DNA of 64,000 bases. It comes from Maea johnstoni. Its lineage: Eukaryota > Annelida > Polychaeta > Spionida > Magelonidae. Shown in pieces: positions 38,089 to 47,218 of this stretch; within the stretch, counting starts at the first letter, position 1; each line of letters begins with the position of its first letter. The stretch spans positions 45,538,040 to 45,602,039 of the forward strand of contig OZ012685.1 of assembly GCA_963942565.1 (NCBI GenBank), given 5' to 3'. The position numbers and the translations under genes are program-made. The notes beneath the pieces were generated by a model. That model worked only from the letters and a program-made list of their open reading frames with translations. It did not search any database and was not told the origin of the DNA.

Positions 38089-38869
38089 CCATCACCGGCG
38101 TAATTAATGAGAATATGTCATTTGAAAAAGAAGTTGTAATTTTTGAAATAAAACAGAATATGGATTGAATAATGACAGGTGGCGATGATATTCTCTACCT
38201 GATAACACTCAGGAACCTTGGAATACACCTAGTTATAGGATTATGCTGCTTTGAGGTGTGTTTTGGGACAGGGCTTTTAACTGGCTTGCAATGGTACCCA
38301 TCACCTTAAACTGTTTACACATTCTAAATCTCTAGACCCACCCCCGGCATCTGACGTGCTGTAGGGTAGCACGTCGTCCGTAGGATACTAATAGGTTCAC
38401 CATTCTGCCACTCGCCAAGTTGGCAATATTCTAGGTGTATAGGGAAAAGTGCCAGAACAAAATTCTTCGTAATAACGGTTTATGGCAGCGAGTTTATTGA
38501 TGAAACTGAGCGGCCAAAAAATAAAGTCATGCGTGCGATTGAAAGATTGTCTAAAGTTTAAATATGGGATAATTTTTGGGATATTTTCGCGCCCGTGTAC
38601 TTTTAGCTAATATGTCGAAAAAGGGGAACGAATTTACGGTAATCCTATGAATAGCGAAACAGCGAAATATGTATAGGACGTACACCTACGGTATACTATA
38701 CGCGGCGGAGATGCCTCATTCTGAGAATATCGCTAAACTGGCCATAAGTTCTTAAACCGTGGTACGTGTGTGTTATGTATTGTTCAATTGATATTGTGCA
38801 CGTACGTTGGCATACCCGTCAGCATTCAACAATCCAAAATCAGGATATATCACTTATCAGGCAGTTTAC

Positions 38870-39540
38870 TATACTGCGGCGTCTTTTGGTTTCATTTTGT
38901 TTAGTTCCAATTCTGGGAGGGGCCAGGTTAGTACTTTGCTTGAGGAGCGGGCCTTTAGAGTTGATAATCATGGAAACATATGATAATAGGAAAACTTTAA
39001 TTACAGTTTATGTAGCAGATCACAATTGCTGCATGATAATATACACACAGTTTTCAAAAACACGCAGATAGCTTGGGAACTGAAAATGTCGTCATCAACA
39101 ACATTTACATTGTGTGATCTTTCCAGACATTGTGTGATCTTTCAAGATCAAATACTTACTATGTTCAGCATATTATGAAATTCTTGGCTCTTGGCTAGAA
39201 AATAAATTTATTCTTGAGGAATGGTGGATGATTTTTGAAAGTTGGCAAATCAGTATCTAATCTGAAGATTTCTGACCAAGTTATATAATTCATACCTGTT
39301 AACAATCAACCATACAAAATCAGGAGATTTTATGTGGTTCCAATCCTGGCCACCAGGGGTCAGATTAGTTTATTAGTTAAGGAGTGGGCTATTATATTTT
39401 ACAGGTGTTGGCAAATTGATAACTATACAAGTATGATTTTGAAATAACTTTAATTTTATGTAGCAGATCACACTTGCAGCATGATGACAAATTCCCAGTT
39501 ATGAGAAACACACAGAGATTGCTTTTGAACTGAATACATC
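38870..39540 (+). repeat. Diverged direct repeat (two units about 460 bp apart)
   Basis: Blocks around 38890-39070 recur around 39330-39540 in the same order: TTCCAAT(T/C)CTGG, a GTTA(A/G)...GGAG(C/T)GGGC block, AACTTTAATT, TATGTAGCAGATCACA and GCTGCATGAT/GCAGCATGAT. A poly-G run follows at about 39564-39588. No coding content recognised. Confidence 0.6.
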
Positions 39541-40381
39541 ATAATAGTCCATGACCCAGATTGGGGGGGGGGGGGGGGGGGGGGGGGGCAAAATTCTGAT
39601 TTATGTTTTGGAATTCCCCATATTCTCAGCTTCATGGTATTTCAGTTACAAATATTTTCCAAATCAGACCTTTTTTCTTTTCCCATGTGAACTTAGCTTT
39701 ATATATTTACACGGTCACTAATTTGCTTTTACTTTATACCCATATTCCTCATATTTCATAACTATTACACCTCTATCCATTCCCCTTGAGACATGGATCC
39801 GTGCGCCGGCCTACATATTTTGGCGCACGGATCCATTCCTCTACCATACTTGCTTAACCTTTGCGCTGTGTTGCGCCCAGCGCCACTAGCTTCATACTAC
39901 TTTCCATTCCTTTCATTTCCACTCCTATCACCTTGTATCGGACTTTCTCTGGGTCGGACAAACACCTGGTGATAATCCATGAATATATCAGACTGTTTGA
40001 TATAGATACGTTCTATTAGAAAATACCTTCATTAGAAAAGAATGACCTATCATGATGATACACAGTCAATGTTGAAAAGCAATTGTCCACTCCTTAAACA
40101 CAAATATATAGCATAATAAAGTTGAGGGCAGTCCAGAAAATTCCTGAATGATATCCAATTGAGTTTTTATAATAGTGCCGCACATTTATATTTTCAATTA
40201 TTTTGACTTACATAAAAGAGTAAATGTTAAACGATGAAATCTAAGCCACATAAAATCAAGCAAAAATCACTGCCGGACTGTTTATGGAATATGTAAAACA
40301 AAATTGTTAATCATTGTTTGTATAGATTACTTTTTTCTTCTGGAGTTGTCAGCACAATGTGACGGTCAGGGTTAAAGTATG

Positions 40382-40583
40382 TTAACCCATTTGCATCTGG
40401 AGCGCATGCGTAGTCTGACAATTCTGTACGAAACTCTTTAAGAAGAGTGATATTTGAAAACTATTTGAAGAGGGGTTGTTAAACCTTAAAGGAGAAACAA
40501 CTTTCAGTCAGATATTTCTCAGAGTAAGCGCCAAGAGATTTTGACGTATGTCAGGTATGTACGCTCCAGACGTGAATGGGTTA
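40382..40583. mobile_element. MITE-like element with TTAACCCATT termini (202 bp)
   Basis: The left end TTAACCCATTTGCATCTGGA and right end TCCAGACGTGAATGGGTTA are inverted repeats of about 23 bases with mismatches. Internal GACAATTCTGTACGAAACTC is shared with about 37490-37515. It lies about 330 bases upstream of the second aquaporin exon. Confidence 0.65.
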
Positions 40584-40911
40584 CATGTACATATCACGCG
40601 CAAGAATGTAAATTCGACGAACACGTGATAGATATTAATCATCATGCGTAAGTCACAAGGGTACTATATGGCGAGTAGCAGACATTGTTGTGCAAGTCTT
40701 CCTTGTGGATAGGGAGTACTATCATTGGTCATCTTCACACCGCTAGCTCCTAGTGCCGTACTAAACTGAAGCATTGACTTGCATAAGTAATTTAGCCTCT
40801 TAGTAGGGTACTAGTTGAATCTAGGGAAGATCGGAACAGAGCTGATCGGGCATTGTCTGATATTTTGGGAGATTCTGGACAACATTCCCGTTCAGTGCCT
40901 TGAGGATCATT

Positions 40912-41181
40912 ATGATGGAGACAAGTGAAATAGTAACAACTATAAACAAAGAGGGGTACATCCCTCTTGATTCCGACTCAGCCCCACGCTCTCCCCCCTC
41001 AGAGAAGAGCTTCGCCAGGCTCTACCAGCCCTGTGCTACTGAGCTACTAGGCACCATGTTCTTCGTCTTCGTGGGGGACCATGTCAGTCTACGGCGCTGG
41101 CCAACAGGCAGTACCGGTCACTGTGGCCGGCAGCACATGGGCTGACCATCACTTTCCTCGTAGTCGGACTCGGCATATAAG
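40912..41181 (+). pseudogene. Aquaporin-8-like first exon, frame-damaged
   Basis: The start MMETSEIVTT leads to LYQPCATELLGTMFFVFVG, clearly paralogous to exon 1 of the complete aquaporin (YQPCIAELVG-MFFVFVGT). An extra G in the GTGGGGG run at about 41071-41076 shifts the frame. The expected TMSVYGAG, then AHGLTITFLVVGLG, then HIR are each present but in different frames, so at least three small indels separate them. The splice donor AG|GTAAAT at 41181/41182 is kept at the same position and phase. No following exons (NPA boxes) were found between here and 53 kb. It is most likely a relic of a tandem duplicate; base-call error in a low-coverage region is possible but less likely given several indels. 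Confidence 0.8.
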
Positions 41182-41864
41182 GTAAATATCCAGTGTAATA
41201 CATTTTATTCACTTAGCCTTAAATTAGAAACAGAAGAAACATACAGGAAAGCAAGACATTCTACTGCAAATGGAAAGTAGGTCTTACATTTACGAAGATT
41301 AAAGGACAATGATACCATGAATAAAACATGGGTACGAATAATGTCTGAGGGTATACTCTCTTTAAATCCAAGCCCCCACTTCTTCTGCCCACCTCCATAT
41401 AAGAAGTACAGTAAAGACATATACTTCCTGCACTTCCTGCCTTACGTAACAGCTGAAGAATAGTGCACTTTGTGTGGAATAGGTATGTATTGTTCACCTG
41501 CGAGTAACCAATCTGTATACTGATTTAAATTATATGAATATGACATAAAAAACATCCGCCATGGACAAATAAAAAAGGTATTACATGAATTTTAGAAATT
41601 TGATTTGATATTCCTGAAACTTTGTATTAGTTAAGACCTAAGCACAGTAATTTTCAAACAAATCTCATTCATGGGGTCATTGACTTAGTTTTTTTGTCAC
41701 AGACTTTACGAAAATATAATGCAATTTATGTCATGGTCGTTTCATTCCAAAAAACTGTTTTTTCCATCTAGAGATACTGGCACTACTTGAAATATCGTTG
41801 AACTATGTTGAACTTTCGTGTTATGGTGTTATATAGGAATTACAGGGTAAAATCAAGTAATTAA
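41182..41864. other. Gene-free stretch between aquaporin relic and LINE-A
   Basis: AT-rich, with no exon resembling aquaporin exons 2-5 and no other feature recognised. Confidence 0.5.
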
Positions 41865-42202
41865 TTGTATTGTATTGTATTGTATGTGTATTGGCTATTC
41901 CTTCACGGAACAAAATCATAGCAAATACGGTACAAAATCATAATAATACAAAAACATAAAAGTAACCGAAAATAAATAATAAATAAACGTAAGCAGAAAT
42001 TACTGTACATAAGTAGCCTAGACTACGCAGAATACCTGCTAATGAATACAAAAGAACTAGAATGAACCTGTTATATAAATATACTTAGGTGAACAAAAAA
42101 TACCTGAGAACAGGAAACTTAGTATATACACACAGCAAAGAACATACTGAAAAGTTAGTCTACTAAAAGACTAACTACTCTAAGAAGTAGTCGTAGTGCG
42201 GA

Positions 42203-42607
42203 TTATCTACCAGCAATAGTTGATTTGTAAATCTGTGTGATATATCGACTAGACACTAGCCAAATTTTGAGCATCGATTCGAATGGTATCTCTTCTGGGT
42301 GTTTGCCCATTATCACATAGAAGTATTCGAGCGGTTCGAGTAGTACGTTTTGTACAGATCTGTCTTCTATTGCTTTGAGTACATCCCACATTTCGGATCT
42401 GATCCCCTCATAGTGAGGACATTGCATAATGAGGTGTTTGATATCCTCTCTAATTCCGAGTTCGCAAGTGGTACAGATCTTGTTACTAAAGCTTAATCTC
42501 TTCAATCTGTAATCGCTGTCTTTAAGGAGGTTAGCGTCACATACCAGCTTTGCCATTATTTCACATGTTCCCATCATAGAGGGGATCAGATCAGTATAAC
42601 CCACCAA
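42203..42607 (-). CDS. LINE-A C-terminal domain (zinc-knuckle-like)
   Basis: A 134-codon frame overlapping the end of the RT frame by about 20 bases. It contains CTTCELGIREDIKHLIMQC, a C-x2-C-x(n)-H-x4-C motif typical of the C-terminus of many LINE ORF2 proteins. It is separated from the RT frame by one frameshift near 42600. Confidence 0.75.
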   Translation of the reverse strand: MVGYTDLIPSMMGTCEIMAKLVCDANLLKDSDYRLKRLSFSNKICTTCELGIREDIKHLIMQCPHYEGIRSEMWDVLKAIEDRSVQNVLLEPLEYFYVIMGKHPEEIPFESMLKIWLVSSRYITQIYKSTIAGR

Positions 42608-45600
42608 ACTAAAAGTGATGGTCTCTCGATAACTTTGTACATGATGGCGTCATTGCTAGAGTTGATGTATCTATCATCCTCTGACCTCCACACAAGATTC
42701 CATACATATTCCTTCCACTCGAGTTTACTCAAATGACATCCTCCTTCTATCATAGCCATACAAAATTCTAAAATACCTAATTCAGCACAAACATTCAATA
42801 TTTCAAAGATTGGGCTGTCATAGACATTTCTACTGCAAGTAACATGATCTTCTCTATAACTAGCTGTCCTGGCCACCAGAATTCGTTTACATACAGCTTG
42901 ATCCGGCATGACCAGGATAGTCCTGAGGAAAAGTAGTTTTTTAACTTTAATATAGCTGTCTATGTTAGTCCAACCCAGAGGATTGACTGAACTATAATTA
43001 GGAGACCTTTTTGGGAATCTTTGGCACCGACGTGCTATATATCTCTGGAATATACATAACTGTTCAGTCTCATCCGGTTGCAGAACCCAAAGTTCAGCTC
43101 CATACGTAACAATAGGCATGATAATGGCCCAAAAAATGGATGTGCATACACTCATATTAACACCCTTATCTTTTATACCTATACTGGAGATAGCATGAAA
43201 CGCTCTCCTGCCCCTACTTATACGATCCTCTGTTCTAGGTAGATAGTTTGAAAAGAGACAGCATTTAACGCCTACATGATCATATTCGACCTTTTCTTTT
43301 ACTTTTTCCTTTCCTAATAAAAAACTTCTATCTTTGGAATTACGTTTTGCCTCCCTCTTATTCTCCCCATACACCATAATGGCACTTTTCCCAGCATTAT
43401 AAAAGAAGCGCCACTTGCATGAATACACATAAACCATTCTTAAAGCACCATCCAGTTTGTGTTTGGACAGACTACACAGCGACAGGTCGTAAGCGTACCC
43501 GACCGGGCTAGATGGGATATTTATAGTGCGGCATACATAATCAGAATTCTCGATTTCTCGAAGGAGAGGGTCGATAAATGCGGCATATTTCAGGAGGAAT
43601 AAGAATCCCCCCTGATGTATGCCGCACTTCATGTCATACCAGGTTGAGTATGTGCCTGCAAGCCTTACTTTGCACTTAAAATCAATGTACGACTTATACA
43701 GGATACGCCAAGTTCTCCCGACTGTACCTGCATTTCTGAGTTGAAAGAAGAGTCCATCGGTCCAGACACTATCAAAGGCCTTCGCTGCATCAAAGAATGC
43801 AACGAAGACCTTCTTCTTAGTGTCTAGACCGGCGACGATAGCCTCCTGAAGAATCAGTGCGGAATGTAGCCACGAGGTGCCTTTGCGGCATGCACCTTGG
43901 AGGGGTGAGATTATTGTCTCATCCTCCCACCACTGCTTAAGGCGTCCCCATATAATGACTTCGAACAGCTTGTTCATGCAGGAGAGAAGCGTTATGCCCC
44001 TATAATTGTTGACGTCTAGTGGGCAAAGATTTTTTCCCTTAAAAAGTGGGATTTGAGTCCCGCGTCTAAAGTTAACAGGTACGTATTCTGTCCGGATTAT
44101 GGCGTTATAGATGACGGTAAGTAGCTTAACTAGATTGTCTCCTGCATAAACAAGGTGTTCGGTAGTGAGACCATCGCATCCGGCAGCTTTACGTTTCTTA
44201 AGAACTTTTAAGCCGTCTCTTATCTCATCTTCAGTGAATTTAATGTTAAGGAATTCATCCTCATCGTCATCGTTTGCCCATATTCTAACCTGTTGTGTGA
44301 CGTGTTCAAAATGTATACTATCAAAATTATCCGCCTGTCGCGGCAGCGAAATCCTTTCGAAGTGATCTCTCCAGACCCCAACCACTTCATTGATATTATA
44401 AGCAACTTTTCCTCCGTTATTACGAACTGCAAAGACATCACTTTGATTGGATTTCCTGGACTTTTTAACCCTTTTCCAAAATTTATCTTTATTAGAGTAA
44501 GCATCAGAGACGATATCATCTATTTCTTTCCTCTCATAATCCTTTTGCACTCTCTTAAGTTCCCGCATAAAATCCTTCCTAGCTTTCTTATGATTAATAA
44601 AAAGTTCACTAAGAGGATTTCTCGGGCGTCCAGCCTCCTTCCAAAGGTGATGACAATTAACCTTATTTTGTTTAAGGCGGTTTAATTCTGGATTCCAATA
44701 GGGCCGGACGTTCTTTCTGAATCTAGTTCGAGGAAAATTCTTACAGGCACCATTGAGATGTGTTACCATGTGACCTATGCAATCGTCAATTTCATTAGGA
44801 TTACATAAATCATCATCAAACTTGCGGGTAAGGTTAGCAATATAGTCGCCTACAGAGTCCCTATATCTATTAACCAGGCCAGGTTTATTCCATTTGATTC
44901 TGCCCTCTGGTTTTGACCCTTGTACCATTCTAGGGAGACATGCAAGTTTAATTCTAGCTTTGACAGCGTAGTAATCAGAAGTGTTCAGGCAGTTATCTTT
45001 AAGTACCTCGCAATCCACAAGATTATCGCTAAGTCCCAAAGGTATGGCTATGTAATCGATAGTGGACTTCCCCATAGCCCCTTTAAAGGTATTGACAGGA
45101 CCACTAGCACGTTTATCTAGATTGGCTGGAAACAACGAGAATTCTTTAAAAAACTTAATAATTTCCATACCATTCTTAGTCGGTTTCTTATTTGATTTTG
45201 AACCACCAAGGTGACCGACATCACCGTTAAAATCGCCACACACAATGTTAAATGAGTCTTCTTCCCTGTCATTGATTATCTCTGCGCACTCGTCTATAGT
45301 AACGCAGAGGTCCTCTGATGACCCTTGAGTGGGTAAGTACACTGAAAATATATTGATAATACGATTTTGCTCTGTTTGCAGCCTAAGGCCACAGATGCGA
45401 TCGTGGGTAATTTCGGAGATGGGGGACGCACCAGCTAGTGTTTTCCTCCAGAAGAGGGCAACTCCTCCCTGACCTCTACGAACCCCATAGAATTCTGAAC
45501 CAGAATGTCGGCTGGCCCTGCTAATACAGTTAAAGTCAGTTAGTATGTCTTGGAGCTCATTAAGTCTATTAGCGTGCAACCAATGCTCCAAAATAGCTAT

Positions 45601-45783
45601 GATATCATTGGTCGTCATCAACTGGTTCAAATAGGGTAATGAAGTGAGCATACCTCTCGAATTCCAGCACGCAATAGAGACTATGTCCTCACTCTGAGGG
45701 TTATCAGGTACTCCTTTGGAATTAATAGGCATAATACAGAGGAAAATAATGATAATAACAGTTCCTACAGTAGACCTTCGCAT
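42586..45783 (-). CDS. LINE-A endonuclease/reverse transcriptase ORF (1065 codons)
   Basis: An uninterrupted frame. The N-terminus MRRSTVGTVIIIIFLCIMPI is oddly hydrophobic. The APE-type endonuclease follows (about residues 30-285): SIACWNSRG, ILEHWL (E), VCGDFNGD, STIDYI, TSDYYAV where SDH is usual. RT spans about residues 500-850: KKRKAAGCDGL, NNYRGITLLSCMNKLFE, FFDAAKAFDSVW (first Asp kept), HQGG where HQGD is usual, and GYAYDLSL where (F/Y)ADD is usual. Three catalytic-site departures in an otherwise open frame suggest a copy that decayed by substitution. The frame ends near 42600 just before the C-terminal domain. Confidence 0.85.
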   Translation of the reverse strand: MRRSTVGTVIIIIFLCIMPINSKGVPDNPQSEDIVSIACWNSRGMLTSLPYLNQLMTTNDIIAILEHWLHANRLNELQDILTDFNCISRASRHSGSEFYGVRRGQGGVALFWRKTLAGASPISEITHDRICGLRLQTEQNRIINIFSVYLPTQGSSEDLCVTIDECAEIINDREEDSFNIVCGDFNGDVGHLGGSKSNKKPTKNGMEIIKFFKEFSLFPANLDKRASGPVNTFKGAMGKSTIDYIAIPLGLSDNLVDCEVLKDNCLNTSDYYAVKARIKLACLPRMVQGSKPEGRIKWNKPGLVNRYRDSVGDYIANLTRKFDDDLCNPNEIDDCIGHMVTHLNGACKNFPRTRFRKNVRPYWNPELNRLKQNKVNCHHLWKEAGRPRNPLSELFINHKKARKDFMRELKRVQKDYERKEIDDIVSDAYSNKDKFWKRVKKSRKSNQSDVFAVRNNGGKVAYNINEVVGVWRDHFERISLPRQADNFDSIHFEHVTQQVRIWANDDDEDEFLNIKFTEDEIRDGLKVLKKRKAAGCDGLTTEHLVYAGDNLVKLLTVIYNAIIRTEYVPVNFRRGTQIPLFKGKNLCPLDVNNYRGITLLSCMNKLFEVIIWGRLKQWWEDETIISPLQGACRKGTSWLHSALILQEAIVAGLDTKKKVFVAFFDAAKAFDSVWTDGLFFQLRNAGTVGRTWRILYKSYIDFKCKVRLAGTYSTWYDMKCGIHQGGFLFLLKYAAFIDPLLREIENSDYVCRTINIPSSPVGYAYDLSLCSLSKHKLDGALRMVYVYSCKWRFFYNAGKSAIMVYGENKREAKRNSKDRSFLLGKEKVKEKVEYDHVGVKCCLFSNYLPRTEDRISRGRRAFHAISSIGIKDKGVNMSVCTSIFWAIIMPIVTYGAELWVLQPDETEQLCIFQRYIARRCQRFPKRSPNYSSVNPLGWTNIDSYIKVKKLLFLRTILVMPDQAVCKRILVARTASYREDHVTCSRNVYDSPIFEILNVCAELGILEFCMAMIEGGCHLSKLEWKEYVWNLVWRSEDDRYINSSNDAIMYKVIERPSLLVWWVILI

Positions 45784-45924
45784 CTTTGGGTGTCAAGAAC
45801 AGCATCACGTAAAACATAGTACCCATTTACAGTTTGTATAGAATCATGTTTATAAACAAATTCATCAGCATTAATGTTATACATACAGCAATCAATCTTA
45901 GTAGTAAACAAATCATTAGTATTT

Positions 45925-46272
45925 ATTATACTATACTTGAAGATCGTAAGCCGTGATTGGCTGAATTAACAGTGAACAATCATCATGTTGCCTGATGCCA
46001 TCAGTGAGAGCTTCATGTTGCCCGTTGCCACTAGCGACACCTAGCGGGGAATGTGTGAATCACCAGTCATCTGTGACCTTGCTTTGTTTAAATTACAAAT
46101 GGGGTTTGTTCGGTATAATAAAACAAATATGCCATGCCAGTGTGGGTAACATGATGGAATGTCTCCCCTCGGGAGGATGGTTTTCCCTCGGGCTCCGCCC
46201 TCGGGAAAACCATCCTCCCTCGGGGAAACATTCCATCATGTTACCCACACTGGCATGGCATATTTGTATAAT
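45925..46272. mobile_element. Hairpin (foldback) element, copy 2 (348 bp)
   Basis: Same termini (ATTATAC / GTATAAT) and same palindrome of about 140 bp as copy 1 at 8324-8672, with only a few differences. Here it has inserted between the LINE-A ORF and the unidentified upstream frames, and it is not followed by a TA array. Confidence 0.85.
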
Positions 46273-46367
46273 ATACAGTGAGTAAGTTCATCAGCATTAG
46301 TATTATACGTATAACAATTTGTCTCAGTGGTATTAAATTCATTATTATATATACAGTGTCGAGTGTC

Positions 46368-47015
46368 TTAATGTAGATTACCAAGAGTACCGCGGTGTCT
46401 AACACTACCGTAAACCCTGCCGTGTACCGGCGCACTATAGACTATCTTATAATTACCGTAAAGTACTTTAGGACCGGGGCTAGTGCTGCGGAGATCCTCG
46501 CTAGTGGCGTTTACAAACATACCCTTACAGGGGGTCCGCTGCGGGCCAGTGTAGCATGACATATATGGGGTCAGGAGACTAAAGTGTGTCATAGTATCTG
46601 CATACCAGTACGTCAAAATACCATAGTCGTTACAGATATAGAAAGCCTTATGATAAGGATAAATACTACAACTTGCTGTATAAGTACCATAATGTGCCTG
46701 TAAAACGGGGCAGATATGACGCAAACTTTCACCAGTGTCAGCAATTAAATTATCACTATGAAAGATAAGACCAGTGACGCTAAGGCGTGTAAATTCCTGT
46801 AACCAAGCACACATTACTGTGGAAACATATTTGCTGGGATAGACGTTGTGATCAAAAGTATCGATGCATGAACTAAGAGATGACATACACAAAATGTACA
46901 GGATATAGATGTGTGCCATGATAATTACATATGGATACAAACCGACAACGTGCTGTGCTTCACTGGATCGTCTGGCGCATGGATCAGGGATATCTATTTT
47001 CATAATGTGGTCCAT
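46368..47015 (-). CDS. Unidentified cysteine-rich, secreted-looking frame
   Basis: A 215-codon frame, not recognised. After a short polar start it has a hydrophobic segment (about residues 25-48, VIIMAHIYILYILCMSSLSS) like a signal peptide or anchor. Then comes an extracellular-looking region with many Cys and Tyr (CSIYPYHKAFYIC, MSCYTGPQRTPC) and a sequon at FVNATSE. It lies in the same orientation upstream of LINE-A and shares one base with the frame before it. It could be an accessory gene of the LINE, part of an older virus-like element (to be treated as a fossil), or chance. No homology is claimed. Confidence 0.4.
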   Translation of the reverse strand: MDHIMKIDIPDPCARRSSEAQHVVGLYPYVIIMAHIYILYILCMSSLSSCIDTFDHNVYPSKYVSTVMCAWLQEFTRLSVTGLIFHSDNLIADTGESLRHICPVLQAHYGTYTASCSIYPYHKAFYICNDYGILTYWYADTMTHFSLLTPYMSCYTGPQRTPCKGMFVNATSEDLRSTSPGPKVLYGNYKIVYSAPVHGRVYGSVRHRGTLGNLH

Positions 47016-47218
47016 TATGTCGATTCGTCTTCAGAACTCTTATCATTTCCAGAACTTTGCTCATCATAAGGATCATCAAACCACTCCATGATCCATATAC
47101 CAGGCGGCCAGAAGCACTTGCTAGTCATCTTCTCAATATCATCATTACGTAATATCATCTTGCATCCTACAGTGGTTCTATCACTACGGTAGTGTAATGA
47201 AACAAGTATATAACCCAA
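47015..47218 (-). CDS. Unidentified small acidic frame
   Basis: A 67-codon frame ending in an acidic, serine-rich tail (DDPYDEQSSGNDKSSEDEST). Its end overlaps the start of the next frame by one base. This close packing is seen in polycistronic retroelements and viruses but could be accidental. No family recognised. Confidence 0.3.
   Translation of the reverse strand: MGYILVSLHYRSDRTTVGCKMILRNDDIEKMTSKCFWPPGIWIMEWFDDPYDEQSSGNDKSSEDEST

Larger units (their letters stand above)
41865..45783 (-). mobile_element. LINE-A: non-LTR retrotransposon with endonuclease and RT
   Basis: The minus-strand element ends at low coordinates with a (TACAA)n-type tail (41865-41888) after a 3' UTR of about 310 bp. 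It carries the long ORF at 45783-42586 and a C-terminal piece at 42607-42203 in another frame. Clade not assigned: it has an APE endonuclease and a C-x2-C...H...C motif near the end but no RNase H seen. Upstream lie a hairpin element (45925-46272) and two unidentified frames (46368-47218), which may or may not be part of the same element. Confidence 0.85.

Noticed and set aside
44165-44685. Plus-strand frames across LINE-A, and similar ones at 54855-57052 and 62198-63758 across LINE-B
   Set aside because: They are antisense shadows of the LINE frames, without features of their own.
46368-47218. Assignment of the cysteine-rich frame to a named viral glycoprotein family
   Set aside because: The secreted, cysteine-rich look is suggestive but no diagnostic motif of any family is visible, so no name is given.
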